Below, one piece after another: positions 18,767-29,764 of a stretch of 64,000 bases of DNA. Source of the stretch: Aphanomyces cochlioides (taxonomy: Eukaryota; Oomycota; Saprolegniomycetes; Saprolegniales; Verrucalvaceae); contig JAHQRK010000024.1 of the NCBI GenBank assembly GCA_019828595.1, positions 186,001 to 250,000 of the forward strand, written 5' to 3'. Made by a program: the position numbers and the translations under genes. The notes beneath the pieces are model-generated. The model was not told the origin of the DNA. It saw only the letters and a program-made list of their open reading frames with translations, and made no database searches. Position 1 is the stretch's first letter. Every line of letters begins with the position of its first letter.

Positions 18767-21700
18767 CTATGGGATGGCCGTTCCCTTGAAGACAGCAAGC
18801 ATCTTCAACTTGTCCGTGCGGGGCGTATTCCAGTCATCGGCAAGAAGACCTTGAGTGTCGCCAGAGTTGGGGTTCAAGCTCCAATAGAAGAAACCAATAT
18901 TGTTGGTCTTCAAGTACGAGGCAAACTTATCTTGCCACTTGATATCAGCAGTGGACAAATACTTGCCACCCCATTCACCGATCACAAGAGGGCCATACTT
19001 CTTGTTGACAAAGCCAAAGTGGAGATCCCAGATAGCAGGCATGTTGTCAGGGTAGTTGGAAGCCGAGAAGTAAGGCTGGCTTGAGACATCAGGACCGTAG
19101 ACATGCGGACTGTACACGAGGCGGTTAGCAACAGGCAAAGTGATAGGAGCGCGTTGGGCATCCATCAGGTTTTCACCCCAGAACGTTGGGTAGGCAGCTT
19201 GGTCGCGGGAAGATTGCGCGACACCTTCGACAAAGATGAGCCAGCGAGGGACAATAGCTTGGATGGTTGTGGCAATCTTCAACGCTTGTTGGTTCCAGTC
19301 TGTGGCCGAGTTGCCGCTGCCCCAGGTGGCAGAGCCATGGGGTTCGTTCTTCAAGTCGGCAGCAATGACGTTCCACGTGTTCTTGTAGCGGTTGGCAACA
19401 ATCTTCCAGGCGTTTTCAAAGTTGTCCTTGTCAGCGCTCGATGAGTACCAGAGCTCAGTGATGCCACTCGCAGCGGTCAAAACATGAGCATCCAACAAGA
19501 CAACGATCTTGTTGTCAGCAAAGATCTTGATCGTGTAGTCCATGACATCAAAATATGAGAGGGTCTTGCCGCTGAATTCCTTGAGGAGAGTAGCTTCGTT
19601 GACAATCTTGGTTGGGTCGATGGCCTTGTTGGACAAGACGGCATCGACGGCAAAGGGAAGACGCACGGCGTTGAAGCCGTTGTTCTTGAGCAAGGTGGCG
19701 ATCTTTTGGATGGTGGTCGATTGTCCTCCACCCCAGAGACCGTGAGGAACAGAGATATCACCTTCCATGCCAAAGTAGTTGGCGCCCTTGAAGATGAAAG
19801 GCGAGCCATTCAAGTAAATACCGTCGAGCTTAGCTTCGAAGGAGAGCAAACCATCAGCAGGAGCAGAGGTAGGGACAATAGTCGTTGAGGCATCAGTTGG
19901 GGCATCTGTGGGGGCGTTGGTAGGGACTTCAGTGGGGGCGTCAGTAGGGACTTCAGTGGGGGCGTCGGTAGGAACTTCAGTGGGGGCGTCAGTAGGGACT
20001 TCAGTGGGGGCATCGGTTGGGGCATTTGAAGGAGCATCCGTGGGATCATCCGAAGGGGCGTCAGTGGGGACATCGGTTGGATCATCCGAAGGGGCATCAG
20101 TGGGGTCGTTGGAAGGGGAATCAGTGGGGGCGTCGGTAGGGGCGTCAGTGGGGGCGTCCGAAGGAGCGTCAGTGGGGACATCCGTTGGATCATCTGAAGG
20201 GACATCAGTGGGGAAGTCGGTTGGTGCATCAGTTGGGGCATCCGTGGGTACTTGACTTGGAGAATTTGTTGGAGTTGGAGTGCGAGGCTTCCTTGTTGGT
20301 TTAGGAGCTTTAGTTGGCTTGTGAGGTTTTGTTGGCTTTGGGGTACAAGGCTTCTTTGTATGCTTAGAAGCTTGTGGAGTTTCCGTCGACATTGGGGATT
20401 CAGTTGGCTGTGCTGGTGCGTCGGTGGGAGAATCACTTGGGCTGTCCGTGGAAGGAAAGGTGCTCTCAGGGGCAATGCATTGGAAGTACCAATCGTTCCA
20501 TTCCTTGCAAATGAGTCCCGCCGCGCACTGCGTTGGTCCCTTGTAGTTAATGCCACCACATTGATAGTAAATGGGAACAGTCGAATCAGAAGGAGCAGTC
20601 GAAGATGGTGCAGGAGTCGGCTCATCACTTGGGGCGTCGGTAGGGCTGTCTGAGGGAGCATCCGTGGGAGGGTATTCAGTAGGGCTGTCCGAAGGAGAAT
20701 CAGTGGGGTCGTCTGATGGAGCATCAGTGGGGTCGTCTGATGGAGAATCGGTTGGGTCATCCGAAGGAGCATCAGTCGGGTCGTCTGATGGAGAATCGGT
20801 TGGGTCATCCGAGGGGGCATCGGTAGGATCGTCCGAAGGAGCATCAGTGGGGTCGTCTGATGGAGAATCGGTTGGGTCATCCGAGGGGGCATCGGTAGGA
20901 TCGTCCGAAGGAGCATCAGTGGGGTCGTCTGATGGAGAATCGGTTGGGTCATCCGAGGGGGCATCGGTAGGATCGTCCGAAGGAGCATCAGTGGGATCGT
21001 CCGAAGGAGCATCAGTGGGGTCGTCTGATGGAGAATCGGTTGGGTCATCCGAGGGGGCATCGGTAGGATCGTCCGAAGGAGCATCAGTGGGATCGTCCGA
21101 AGGAGCATCAGTGGGGTCGTCTGATGGAGCATCAGTGGGGTCGTCTGATGGAGAATCGGTTGGGTCATCCGAGGGGGCATCGGTAGGATCGTCCGAAGGA
21201 GCATCAGTGGGGCTGTCTGAAGGAGCATCGGTTGGTTCTGGAGCTTCCGGTGCATCAGTGATTGGCGCCGGGCTGCTCGAAGGGGTCACGGAAGGCGTCG
21301 AGGGAGATGGTGAAGGAGGAGTCACAGAAGTAGTAGATCCCAAATCTCCCACACGAATGTTGCCGTACTTGACGGTGGCACTGCCGGATTGGGCCAACAC
21401 ATCCGCGGGGACACCACTGGACGTTGGGCAAGTACCACGACCAGCACCTGGAACCGATGGGTTCTTCGTGACTGGGTACGTCGAGTCCAACCACAAGCAG
21501 TTGGCGGCGTAGTCCACCCACAAACTCATCGTCAACACCACACCCTTCTTCAACGCAGCACCCATGGCCTTCAAACCTCCCTTCTTCGAGTGGTCGTTGG
21601 TGTCGCCAAACACTGTCTTGGCTTGGTTGCACACCTTGTCCGTCAACGAGTTGGCGGCGTCGATGCCAGTCCAGCTGATGGCTGAGTTGTCGATGGCCTT

Positions 21701-22702
21701 GCCGTTTTGGACGTAGAAGCGCTTGATCTCGACCAAGTTGCCGTTAGCCGTGTTGTCGTCCGTGATGAATTGGGTCACGACCGTCACGGGTTTTGTCGAG
21801 TCGACCTTAAAGTTGGAGCCAGGACCATAAAAGTCGTGGCTGTTCATGCGGTACGGGTTGAAATCGCAACCGTCCTTGTCGCACACACCGTCGAAGCGGT
21901 TGTTGGTGGCATCGTCACCGCATTCCGTGGGACTCGAGCAGCGAGTTTGACCGTCGACAGTGCAAGGGTGCGACGTGTACGCTTGACTGATGGAGTTGGA
22001 TTCCCAGATATCCATTTCAGCACAGCACGAGCCGTATTGGCCAGAACCAGCGTTCGGGTCACCCTTGCTTGGCGTCCAGTTCTTCACGTTGGCTTCACCG
22101 TTGATAAACTTGATGTCGTGAGGACATTGGGCGTCGCAATAGCCCGTACCATAAGCGGCACCGGCCTTGTTGGAAGTGTACTTGGCCTTGCCACCATCCT
22201 TGTCCATCTGGACAAAGTACAAGGCACCATTGAGGCCGCAAGGAAGTTGCGAGGCATCCACATCAAACGTGAACTCTTGGTTGAGCAACTTGAACAGCTT
22301 GTAGTTGTTGTCGTCTTCAAGAAGATAGAGGCGGGATCCGACGTTTGTGCTGTAAGGGCCGTGGGTGACCAACTTGAGGCTAACTTCTTGTCCAGAGGTC
22401 GTGATACCATACGTGCCAGAGTAGTCGGCGCCGTCCAAGGCGCAGTTGGTGGCGCACGTGGCGGGATCGGGGCACAAAGCCGAGTTCCAAGTGTTGCCAG
22501 TGTAGCAGTTCGTGGATCCACCAACGTTGTGGGTCCAACGCCAGTTGGCATCAAGCACAATCTTGGTGTTTTCGGTCTTGCAGCCTCCAGACGACGTGCA
22601 AGTTTGGGATGGAAGCGGTGGGTGGACTTCAGGAGTGTTGGTGCCAACTTGTTGGCCATAGGCTATCGCACTCAGCAAGGCTAGTGTGGCTGCGATCTTC
22701 AT
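18767..22702 (-). CDS. trimodular cellulase: GH7-repeat stalk-CBM1-linker-GH5
   Basis: A 1311-residue secreted protein. The start is Met at 22702, giving [16 protein letters not shown] as signal peptide. An in-frame Met 25 codons upstream would bury the signal and overlap the promoter motif. Residues about 17-455 are a GH7 cellobiohydrolase/endoglucanase with the catalytic EMDIWE near 228-233 and many conserved Cys. A stalk of over twenty [12 protein letters not shown] octapeptides leads to a CBM1 at about 706-745 ([15 protein letters not shown]). A second linker has a Lys/Pro-rich part and then PTEVPTDA repeats. A GH5 endoglucanase fills about 949-1311, with acid/base Glu in KNEPHG (near 1117) and nucleophile in GEWGGKY (near 1240). 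It would couple chain-end and internal attack on cellulose in one extracellular molecule. The frame is unbroken. A decayed paralogue lies at 35.8-48.2 kb. Confidence 0.95.
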   Translation of the reverse strand: MKIAATLALLSAIAYGQQVGTNTPEVHPPLPSQTCTSSGGCKTENTKIVLDANWRWTHNVGGSTNCYTGNTWNSALCPDPATCATNCALDGADYSGTYGITTSGQEVSLKLVTHGPYSTNVGSRLYLLEDDNNYKLFKLLNQEFTFDVDASQLPCGLNGALYFVQMDKDGGKAKYTSNKAGAAYGTGYCDAQCPHDIKFINGEANVKNWTPSKGDPNAGSGQYGSCCAEMDIWESNSISQAYTSHPCTVDGQTRCSSPTECGDDATNNRFDGVCDKDGCDFNPYRMNSHDFYGPGSNFKVDSTKPVTVVTQFITDDNTANGNLVEIKRFYVQNGKAIDNSAISWTGIDAANSLTDKVCNQAKTVFGDTNDHSKKGGLKAMGAALKKGVVLTMSLWVDYAANCLWLDSTYPVTKNPSVPGAGRGTCPTSSGVPADVLAQSGSATVKYGNIRVGDLGSTTSVTPPSPSPSTPSVTPSSSPAPITDAPEAPEPTDAPSDSPTDAPSDDPTDAPSDDPTDSPSDDPTDAPSDDPTDAPSDDPTDAPSDDPTDAPSDDPTDSPSDDPTDAPSDDPTDAPSDDPTDAPSDDPTDSPSDDPTDAPSDDPTDAPSDDPTDSPSDDPTDAPSDDPTDAPSDDPTDSPSDDPTDAPSDDPTDSPSDDPTDAPSDDPTDSPSDSPTEYPPTDAPSDSPTDAPSDEPTPAPSSTAPSDSTVPIYYQCGGINYKGPTQCAAGLICKEWNDWYFQCIAPESTFPSTDSPSDSPTDAPAQPTESPMSTETPQASKHTKKPCTPKPTKPHKPTKAPKPTRKPRTPTPTNSPSQVPTDAPTDAPTDFPTDVPSDDPTDVPTDAPSDAPTDAPTDAPTDSPSNDPTDAPSDDPTDVPTDAPSDDPTDAPSNAPTDAPTEVPTDAPTEVPTDAPTEVPTDAPTEVPTNAPTDAPTDASTTIVPTSAPADGLLSFEAKLDGIYLNGSPFIFKGANYFGMEGDISVPHGLWGGGQSTTIQKIATLLKNNGFNAVRLPFAVDAVLSNKAIDPTKIVNEATLLKEFSGKTLSYFDVMDYTIKIFADNKIVVLLDAHVLTAASGITELWYSSSADKDNFENAWKIVANRYKNTWNVIAADLKNEPHGSATWGSGNSATDWNQQALKIATTIQAIVPRWLIFVEGVAQSSRDQAAYPTFWGENLMDAQRAPITLPVANRLVYSPHVYGPDVSSQPYFSASNYPDNMPAIWDLHFGFVNKKYGPLVIGEWGGKYLSTADIKWQDKFASYLKTNNIGFFYWSLNPNSGDTQGLLADDWNTPRTDKLKMLAVFKGTAIP
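19880..20260 (-). repeat. coding minisatellite in second linker
   Basis: 24-base units encode PTEVPTDA- and [12 protein letters not shown] octapeptides without breaking the frame. The units are less uniform than those of the first stalk. Confidence 0.85.
20640..21235 (-). repeat. coding minisatellite of the GH7 stalk, 24-base unit with 72-base higher-order repeat
   Basis: Units encode SDDPTDAP or SDDPTDSP. Blocks of three units (72 bases) starting GGGTCGTCTGATGG on the plus strand recur almost identically near 20850, 20922, 21018 and 21138, with single units added between. The copies are so alike that recent expansion by slippage or unequal exchange is likely. Confidence 0.9.
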
Positions 22703-22711
22703 GACTTCCTG

Positions 22712-22729
22712 TTGTGAAATGGAAAATGA
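22712..22729 (-). promoter_or_regulatory. oomycete Inr/FPR core promoter of the GH7-GH5 gene
   Basis: On the minus strand TCATTTTCCATTTCACAA is a near-perfect match and ends 9 bases before the chosen ATG, which supports that start over the upstream in-frame Met. Confidence 0.7.
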
Positions 22730-25081
22730 AGTTTGGTCAACCAAACCTTTCACTTCTCCAAAGGTTGTTGCGTCCAACCTTCATGTAAAAATTGTGCGCT
22801 GTCTGGTTGTGTAGTACATCCGTTCGCTGCGTGGTTGGCGTGTTGGCACAAGACAGACCAGTTTGACACCAACTGATACGAGAAATAATTGATTGGCTAG
22901 AACTAGGAAGGCTCACGTGACAGAGAGGAGGACTCTGTAAAGCAGCGCCAGACTGGACAACGGTGTGTATGCCTGAGACACTAGGTTGCTAATGACTTCC
23001 TATCAGGTCATCGACATTTGGCTTCATGGAATGTGTCAGGTTACGCAGACATGGATGCTCTAAGCATACAAAACGCACGACATTTCAATTCCAGTCGGAA
23101 TCCACTTCCTCCCAAAGTACCTACTTCAGTATTTCGCGAAACGCATGTGACTGCACTTCCGGTACTCCACATGGATGTACTCCTTTTACTCAATCAAGTA
23201 TCGATTCTCGAAACAAGCTTGGAGATCATCGCCTTCTGGCCGAAACTGCTCCCGGCTGCTGGAAATTGAGCGAAAATGCTTCTCATCGTGAAAAGACAAT
23301 GCACTTGAAGCATCGCGTTATCTCCAAATTGTGCGATGAACATCAGTGCGACTTGTTAGTAATGTATAGGAAGTGCCTCGAACTACCATCTGCACCGTCT
23401 CGCCCAAAAGGGAGTGGCGTTGTCTTGTCTACAATCACTGCAAACCTACTGTTCCAATAGCCTTATTTCTCCAGGCGACGAAGAGATATCTACTGGTACA
23501 TTTTTGTTGCTAGCGCACATGTCATTGTACACAAGCAAAGGAATCATCACGATCGAAATGCTGTTTGTCGAAAGAGGAGTCCATGGCGGGCATCAAACAA
23601 TAGTCATTTGATTGACGGAAAATAACATGACTGTCACGTAGGATCCTGAGTCTTGTACTTGGGCCTTTATGGAAGTGGATTAAACATGGTTTGCGTTAGA
23701 CGAGCATTGGTTCATGACTTCGTATTTCACGGGGGGAACCAGTACCGGTAGTCACTCCTGAACAACAAAGAAGGGCTTCTTCAGCTTTGTACTCTTAATA
23801 TATCAACGCCGGCATGAAGGGGGCTGTGCACTCGCACTGAGAATCAAAGAACAGGTTCGCCTCGGAGGACATCTGGACACGCCAAGGTTCACCTGTCAAC
23901 TCTACCATCAGCGCCCTATATTGACCCTGTTTGCATGAAACTGCAGCCTTCCATATCCTCGAGGACTTTCAATCATGTGAGCAGCTCGCCTCCTTGTTTC
24001 TGGATTTCATGTCATTTCATCAACTTCAGGGCTTTGGATTGACTCCTTGGGAGCTTGATTGGTCATGATTATACTACAGTAAACTCCGCGAGACTGAGAA
24101 ACAAATTTAAGAGGTAAATTATCGATAAAGAGAGGTATTCAATTAAACAGAATGTTGAGTGTGACTTCACCCTCTTGATTGGTTTGATGATAATCATAAT
24201 GCTGGATAATGGACGGCTTCTGTTGAAGGTTCAATCGTACGTATTTATTCTCTCGTGACGGCATGGGTAGACTCAAAATATGTAGTTCAAACTGGTTATG
24301 CTGCGCCTCGATTCGAATTTTAAATCGCTCCAACATTACTATGATAATTTATATTTATCATGACATTAGTTTATGAGGTATATTAAATTTCACGTTTCCA
24401 ATTTGGCGAAGTTTACTGTATACGTTCACAAGTAACAGTGATAACTCTCATGGATAATTCGACCAAGTCTACTTTGCTTTATGTGATTCACAGCATGTGT
24501 AACAAGTTGAGTTTCGTAGAGGCTCTTGTGATCGTCTTTACATGAACATTTCGAACGCAGTGCTATGACAGCTAGAGTTCTGTACAACTTTACAGTCTTA
24601 CTTCGGATCATTAGTGTGCATTGTATCCATATCATGTCCTGGATTTTACTCGAACTCCGTTAAAAATGCTACCAACGCAACCTTCTTGCACCTTTCTAGT
24701 CCACCTACGTCGCTTGTGCTTTGAGTTTCGTCGTCTCCAATTCTAAATTATATGACGACGAAGCTTTGTCTAAATTTCATGTTGAGGAAGCTTTGTCCAA
24801 GATAGACGCCGCAGCAGCAACAATGTGCTCTTTGAATGATGACATTGTGCCTTGCCCTTAATGTATGATGCTCTACTTGTAAAGAAGCTATCCCATCCAC
24901 GGAGTTGTGTGAGTACGTCGAAAAATAAGCAAGTGCAACGCAGTGTTGCACTTGCGCATTACGCATGTGTAGCATAACTTTTCCCACCATAAGTTGTGGA
25001 TTTAAGTGAAAAGTTAAACTTCCTCCAATGCATCTGTCGTCGAATTCGGGAAAGTATGTCTACAGCAATCTCTCGAATTTA
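22730..25081. other. divergent intergenic region
   Basis: 2.35 kb between the GH7-GH5 gene (minus) and a polygalacturonase (plus). It contains a pogo-like MITE (24077-24418) and, from about 24570, the left part of a segmental duplication. No gene recognised. Confidence 0.55.
24077..24418. mobile_element. pogo/Tc1-like MITE, 342 bases
   Basis: The ends are inverted repeats, CAGTAAACTCCGC on the left and GCGAAGTTTACTG on the right (one mismatch in 13), flanked by TA. The interior is AT-rich and non-coding. The CAGT start and TA target site suit a pogo/Tc1-mariner non-autonomous element. Confidence 0.7.
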
Positions 25082-26205
25082 TCATTCTCAAATTTGCTCC
25101 TTCCCAAGCAAGAAACACCCCAATGAAGCCCAACGTCCTGTCCATCGCGGCTGCTGCCATTCTTGCCATTGGAGCCATCGCCTCCCCCGTTGCCGAACAA
25201 GAAGCTCAAGCCGGATGCACGCTCTCTGGAACCTACTCCAACTCCAACAGCCTCAGCTCGTGCTCCACCGTCGTCATCTCCTCCCTCACTGTGCCTGCCG
25301 GTGTCACCTTGGATCTCACCAACCTCAAGGCTGGAGCCACCGTCTCGTTCACTGGCACCACCACCTTTGGCACCAAGTTGTGGGAAGGTCCTCTCGTCCT
25401 CCTCTCTGGGTCCAACCTCAAGGTCACTGGTCCTGGCACTCTCGATGGTCGAGGTGCTTGGTACTGGAAGCAAGGCCAGTCCGTCACGCGTCCAGTCTTC
25501 TTTCGTCTCAACCATGCAGACCACTCCACGCTCACCGGATTCACACTCAAGAACTCTCCCTTCCGCACCTTCAGCATTTTGAACTCTGTCAACACCCAAC
25601 TCACCGGTCTCACCTTGGACTCCAAGGCGGGCGACGGTCTTGCCAAGAACACCGACGGATTCGACTTGAGTCGCAACAACGGGGTCAACATCACCCACAA
25701 CACCATCTACAACCAAGACGACTGTCTCGCCATGCAGTCCAGTACCAACACGTTGTTCGCATTCAACTCGTGCATGGGTGGGCATGGTATCTCAATTGGT
25801 TCCATCGGTGGCACTGTAGCGGACGCATCGTCCACCGTTGCAGGACTCACGGTCGACAACAACAATATCATCAACAGTGCCAACGGGTTGCGCATCAAGA
25901 CGATCGTTGGCATGAAGGGGCTGGTGTCTGGTGTGACGTATACGAAGAATACATTGTCGAATGTGAAGAATGCGATCGTGATGCACTCGGACTACAGCAA
26001 GTCGAAGGGAGGCTACACTGGCTCGGCGACGAGTGACGTGGGTATCAAGGGTGTCACGATCTCTGGTTTGACTGGCACAGCGACAAACTTGTACGACGTG
26101 TTGGTGAACCCAAGTGTGGTGTCAAACTGGAAGTGGTCTGGTATCAGTGTCCAATCGAAGAGCAAGGGCTCATGCAAGGGCCAACCAGCTGGAATGACTT
26201 GTGCT
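24570..26205 (+). repeat. segmental duplication, copy 1 (polygalacturonase with promoter)
   Basis: Homology with 32931-34558 begins at GACAGCTAGAGTTCTGTACA and runs through 0.55 kb of flank and the whole gene. The non-coding flank is almost unchanged, so the duplication is recent. Identity falls only in patches inside the gene. Confidence 0.9.
25082..25100 (+). promoter_or_regulatory. oomycete Inr/FPR core promoter
   Basis: TCATTCTCAAATTTGCTCC is an excellent match to TCATTYYN..ATTT and lies 22 bases before the ATG. It is identical before the 33.5 kb paralogue. Confidence 0.75.
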
Positions 26206-26208
26206 TAG
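25123..26208 (+). CDS. secreted endopolygalacturonase, GH28 (copy 1 of recent pair)
   Basis: 361 residues. The signal peptide MKPNVLSIAAAAILAIGAIA is followed by a short pro-segment SPVAEQEAQA, then the beta-helix domain from Cys32. Catalytic signatures NTDGFD, YNQDDC, GGHGISIG and LRIK are intact. Compared with the 33.5 kb copy it differs mainly in clusters: SGSNLK versus TGTNLK, the stretch after GHGISIGSIGG, the end of the domain, and Met for Thr just before GGHG. No intron or lesion. Long minus-strand frames over it are shadows. Expected role: extracellular hydrolysis of pectic homogalacturonan. Confidence 0.95.
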   Translation: MKPNVLSIAAAAILAIGAIASPVAEQEAQAGCTLSGTYSNSNSLSSCSTVVISSLTVPAGVTLDLTNLKAGATVSFTGTTTFGTKLWEGPLVLLSGSNLKVTGPGTLDGRGAWYWKQGQSVTRPVFFRLNHADHSTLTGFTLKNSPFRTFSILNSVNTQLTGLTLDSKAGDGLAKNTDGFDLSRNNGVNITHNTIYNQDDCLAMQSSTNTLFAFNSCMGGHGISIGSIGGTVADASSTVAGLTVDNNNIINSANGLRIKTIVGMKGLVSGVTYTKNTLSNVKNAIVMHSDYSKSKGGYTGSATSDVGIKGVTISGLTGTATNLYDVLVNPSVVSNWKWSGISVQSKSKGSCKGQPAGMTCA

Positions 26209-27224
26209 ACAGTGTTTAGACTCCATGGCTTCGAAACAGTGATCGTAAAATGAAATTTCTGGCTTTTGTACACTTCCCAATCGGTTGCTTTTTTTGTGAA
26301 GCTGGCCAAACAACGCCATTTAGCATTCAATTCATGTGAAGTGTGACAGGACGATGGCAGAATTCAAACTCGAACTGCCGACTGGAGCAATTTAGACTAT
26401 AAATCCACCTCTGAGTAGCTGTCTAGAGCATGCATTCGTATTCTTCGCGATGACATTTCGCCAGCCGGCTGGTAACATGAGTGTTATTCACCATTTACAA
26501 TAGATGCATTCTTCAATTCTCCTTATATTAAACCGGAGTCTGATGCCTTATTAGTTCACAATCGGAGCCCGTCCTTTTGGAAATCGAATTTGTGTACAAG
26601 CCGAAAAACCGCATTGCCTCAAGGACTTGATTCTTGAAGACGAACAGCATCATTCCTATGATAAACAATGGGACAAAAATGTAGTTGAGATAATCGCAAC
26701 ACGTTCTGTTGTCGTCCAATCTTTGGTTGGACCGCAGCACTTGAGGTCGACAAAACGGTGTATAAGACCCACTGATCGCTCCACGTTTGACTGCACAATT
26801 GATCAGCAGTCTAATGTGAGTGTGTTGAGCCTACGTCGTCCAGTGAATCGATCTCTAACATCACGAAGTTGACTGTCCTAGATATAGGACAAGGCATGTA
26901 GGGAATAGAGGTTAAAGGTCTCAAACAGCTGAGATGTCACATTCCCTATGAAGAGCACCGATTTAGGCAAGTTGTGCAAATTGGTTTGTTGTACATTGTT
27001 GTATCTCCACCTGAAGGACCTTGTGAAGTCCCGTCTCGCGCACGCAATAGGCTAACCACAACGCAGTGGTCACAGGCAAATCACGAAGTGAATTCCCCTC
27101 GAGGGGCTTATCCCCCCAGTGCTTAACCCTACCCTAGCCAATCACCGCACATGTAAAGTTAAATTGCTCAGAGTGCAATTCGCAACAATCCACCCCCAAG
27201 ACTTGATGAAGGCCAAGCGCTGCG
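26209..27224. other. intergenic, nothing recognised
   Basis: About 1 kb between the polygalacturonase and gypsy relic C. An LTR of relic C could lie here but no second copy was found to define it. Confidence 0.45.
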
Positions 27225-27872
27225 GCCATGGCTGAGACAAATTCTTCGTCTCCGGGTCCTGCATGTATTTCTTGAATACGACTGGAATGTCTTCAAGCAA
27301 GTTGGTTGCTGGCTCCCACGAATTTCCTATCTCTTGAAGGCAGCCATCTTTGGATTGAAACGGCAGTCGACAAGATGATTGACGACATGCTCATCGGTAT
27401 TGTGAGCCACATGACTAAGGAGCTCCTCGTCCACATTCAAGAACTCGTCGGCATAGAACTTCAACCGACTTGCGTGAGCCTCGCGCACGATCCCAGTGAT
27501 CAAAGTTTGGATCTAGAATATCCATCCAGAGGTGGCTTTGATCACCTGTGCTGGACCGCGCCAAGTCACATTGAGCTTCAATGGCTCACGTCCCAGACGT
27601 CTATGTACAGAACATAATCGCCCACGCCGAATTCAGCCATTGCACTCCACTTTTCTTGGCTCTTGCATCTCGTCCTTTCTTGCGCTTCATAACTCTTGCA
27701 ACGTCATCACTTGAGCTGAGGCAGGGATAGGAATTAAATCCAACGGGGACATTGGTATAGACCCCGTCATTGCTGTGATAGGGGCTATGCCTCCGATGGT
27801 TTTAGATGGTGTTTGGTTCAATATTAACATCACAACTGGCACTGCTGGCCTTCACTGATGTGGCTGCATGAG

Positions 27873-28395
27873 CTACTTGGATAATAACGCCCGAAATGTT
27901 TCCAGCGTAATCTTCATGGCACTTTCGACTTTGCCGTTTGTCCATGGACGGCGGGCCGTCGTGAAAGGACGGTGAGCTCCCAGTATGTGCTGGAGCTTCG
28001 TAATGACTTCATTCTTGAAGTGTGACCCCTGGTACGAACTCCAAATACACCGAACCATTGTAGCAGACATCGCGCAACCACTTGAGCATTGGCAACGTCA
28101 GTCTCCCAGAACCACTTGAATTGGGAGAAGTTGTCTTTGGCTACCAGCAGGTAGCCGTTCTCCTTGAAGAGAAAATTTTTGTGCAGGATTTCGTTTGGTC
28201 TTGGGGCGTGTGGAGCCATACCAATCGGACGGAGCACATGACCGCCGTCGCTACGCAGTACAGACAGCGGCCAACAAAAAAGACCACATCCTCGCCCATA
28301 TGAGACCACCGAAATCGGTCAGACAGCACTTCTCTTGTTGCATTGACGCCACGATGGCCGCCCATACCAAAGTGGGCTACAACACACAGTCGCAT
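27873..28395 (-). pseudogene. relic C integrase fragment
   Basis: HFGMGGHRG and CLYCVATA are the His and Cys pairs of the integrase zinc-binding domain. Downstream, in shifted frames, SQFKWFWETDVANAQVV and YQGSHFKNEVITKL recall the catalytic core. It cannot encode an active enzyme. Confidence 0.65.
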
Positions 28396-28673
28396 CTAAA
28401 GTTCACCTTCGGACGAGGGTATCCACGCGGCGCCGGTCGCCGTTTTGAGCACAGACAATTGCTCTCCAGCCACAAACACTTGGCTTTCGACGAGGTCGAC
28501 GTGAACAGCTTCACCGACTGCACGCAACTGTGCATCCACAATCACGGCCATACTTGGCCACACGAATTCGATATTTCGCAGCGGCGATATCTTCAACGGC
28601 ACGTGGACAATTGGACAGATTGTCGGGGAATTTGTACACACAGCGGGATAGTAAATCTTCCCACACGTTTGCG

Positions 28674-29317
28674 TCACCGGCGATATCGTAGATTGTGTGT
28701 GTAATCATACCCCATGAGGAGTAGAGCCCATCGGTCGAGCTTGGCGGCTGAATACTTTGGGATAGCCGCGTTCACACTTGTGGGGTTGAAAATAAACTTC
28801 AAGTTCGCGTCATCGGTAAACAACGCGAATCCTCCCGGCTTGTAAGTAGTCAGTGCTCGACTATTGAGAATGCCTATTTCTCGACAATCGCCCATCGCTG
28901 AGCGGCACCGGAAAATGTGCCACTCAGGAACATCAAAGGTTCATGCTCTTGAGCATCGAGCTCGCGATCAGCTTGCTCTGGCGGGATCTGCGTAACCACG
29001 CCGCCCCAGTGCAAGACACTGGCGTCTGCAAAGACGCAGACAAGCTTGTCGCTCCTCGGGTGGGCTAACGTCACGGCTTGCCCAAGGACTTTCTTGCACG
29101 CCGCAAAGCAGTCCATATGGCTGTCATTCCAGCCGGCTTCAGATAGCGGAATTTTCGCCACCTTTTGGCGAGTGCGGCCACCCGCCAACGCGTAAATGCG
29201 TTCCATCAAGTCGGTCAACGGTTTGACCACCACATTGTAGCGTTGAATGGACATGCGCATCCAGTTCATCGTGCAGATGAATTGCTGGAGGTCTTGACCC
29301 GTCACAGGCACTTTCAA
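28674..29317 (-). pseudogene. relic C RT connection/RNase H fragment
   Basis: The open part (28874-29317) reads LQQFICTMNWMRMSI, then KLVCVFADASVLHWGGVVTQ, the RNase H first strand with catalytic Asp. It shifts frame near 28890 into LNSRALTTYKPGG and KLDRWALLLMGYDY. A near-identical copy lies inverted at 51430-51837. Confidence 0.75.
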
Positions 29318-29362
29318 ATCTTGGAGCGCCAGGATTAGCTCGGGGGTCGTGCTTGACCCCTG

Positions 29363-29764
29363 ATGGGCTTACCTTGTGTGCACGAGATCAAGGCAATTCG
29401 ACATGCAAAGGGCTACTTGGAGCCATCCAACATTGATGCTCACTGGTGGATTGACCGCCAGTTGGCCCCACCACAAGCCCCAGTAGTCCTCGAGCCACGC
29501 CGCATTGACGACTTACGAGCGGAACGAGCCGCCGTGCGAGCCAAAAGGAAGAACAAAGGATATGGTGGCCGTCGCCGCACTGAACCACGCATCTTATCCG
29601 GCTTTGAGCTATCTCAGAGTCAGGGTCAAAATGAAGCAACCTCCACTTACATGGTCGATTCCATTTGGCCAAATGCATCGCGGCAATCGCTTCCAAGTTT
29701 GAAAGTGGCGCTTGCAAGGGGACTTGGACAACCTTCGAGCTTCCAATCGTTCTCACAAAATTAA
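29363..29764 (+). pseudogene. MULE-like transposase C-terminus with SWIM motif
   Basis: GLPCVHEIKAIRHAKG is the CxH half of a SWIM zinc finger, and SNIDAHWWIDRQL follows as in MULE/FAR1-type transposases. A basic tail with RAKRKNKGYGGRRRTEP comes next. The DDE core is absent. It is joined to gypsy relic C through a short GC-rich junction, and the same joint occurs inverted at 51.4 kb. Confidence 0.6.

Larger units (their letters stand above)
27225..29317 (-). mobile_element. Ty3/gypsy relic C, pol 3' part with chromodomain
   Basis: Order on the minus strand: end of RT with RNase H (29317-28674), integrase zinc finger (about 28390-28270), integrase core (about 28220-27873), then SRLKFYADEFLNVDEELL and SWEPATNLLEDIPVVFKKY, a clear chromodomain end. 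Stops and frameshifts break every part. It is a different lineage from elements A and B. No LTR could be delimited, and the 5' half is missing where it abuts a MULE fragment. Confidence 0.75.

Noticed and set aside
20640..21235. Regular 24/72-base repeats considered as a CRISPR or centromere-like array
   Set aside because: The units are contiguous without spacers, are in frame with a eukaryotic secreted enzyme, and encode a conserved octapeptide.
20571..21512. Plus-strand frame of VGSSEGAS repeats opposite the GH7 stalk
   Set aside because: It is the antisense reading of a 24-base coding repeat, where any frame without a stop stays open. The minus frame has signal peptide and enzyme domains.
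25060..25785. 241-codon minus frames over the polygalacturonases (also 33413-34138)
   Set aside because: They are shadows of GH28 coding sequence with no family resemblance.
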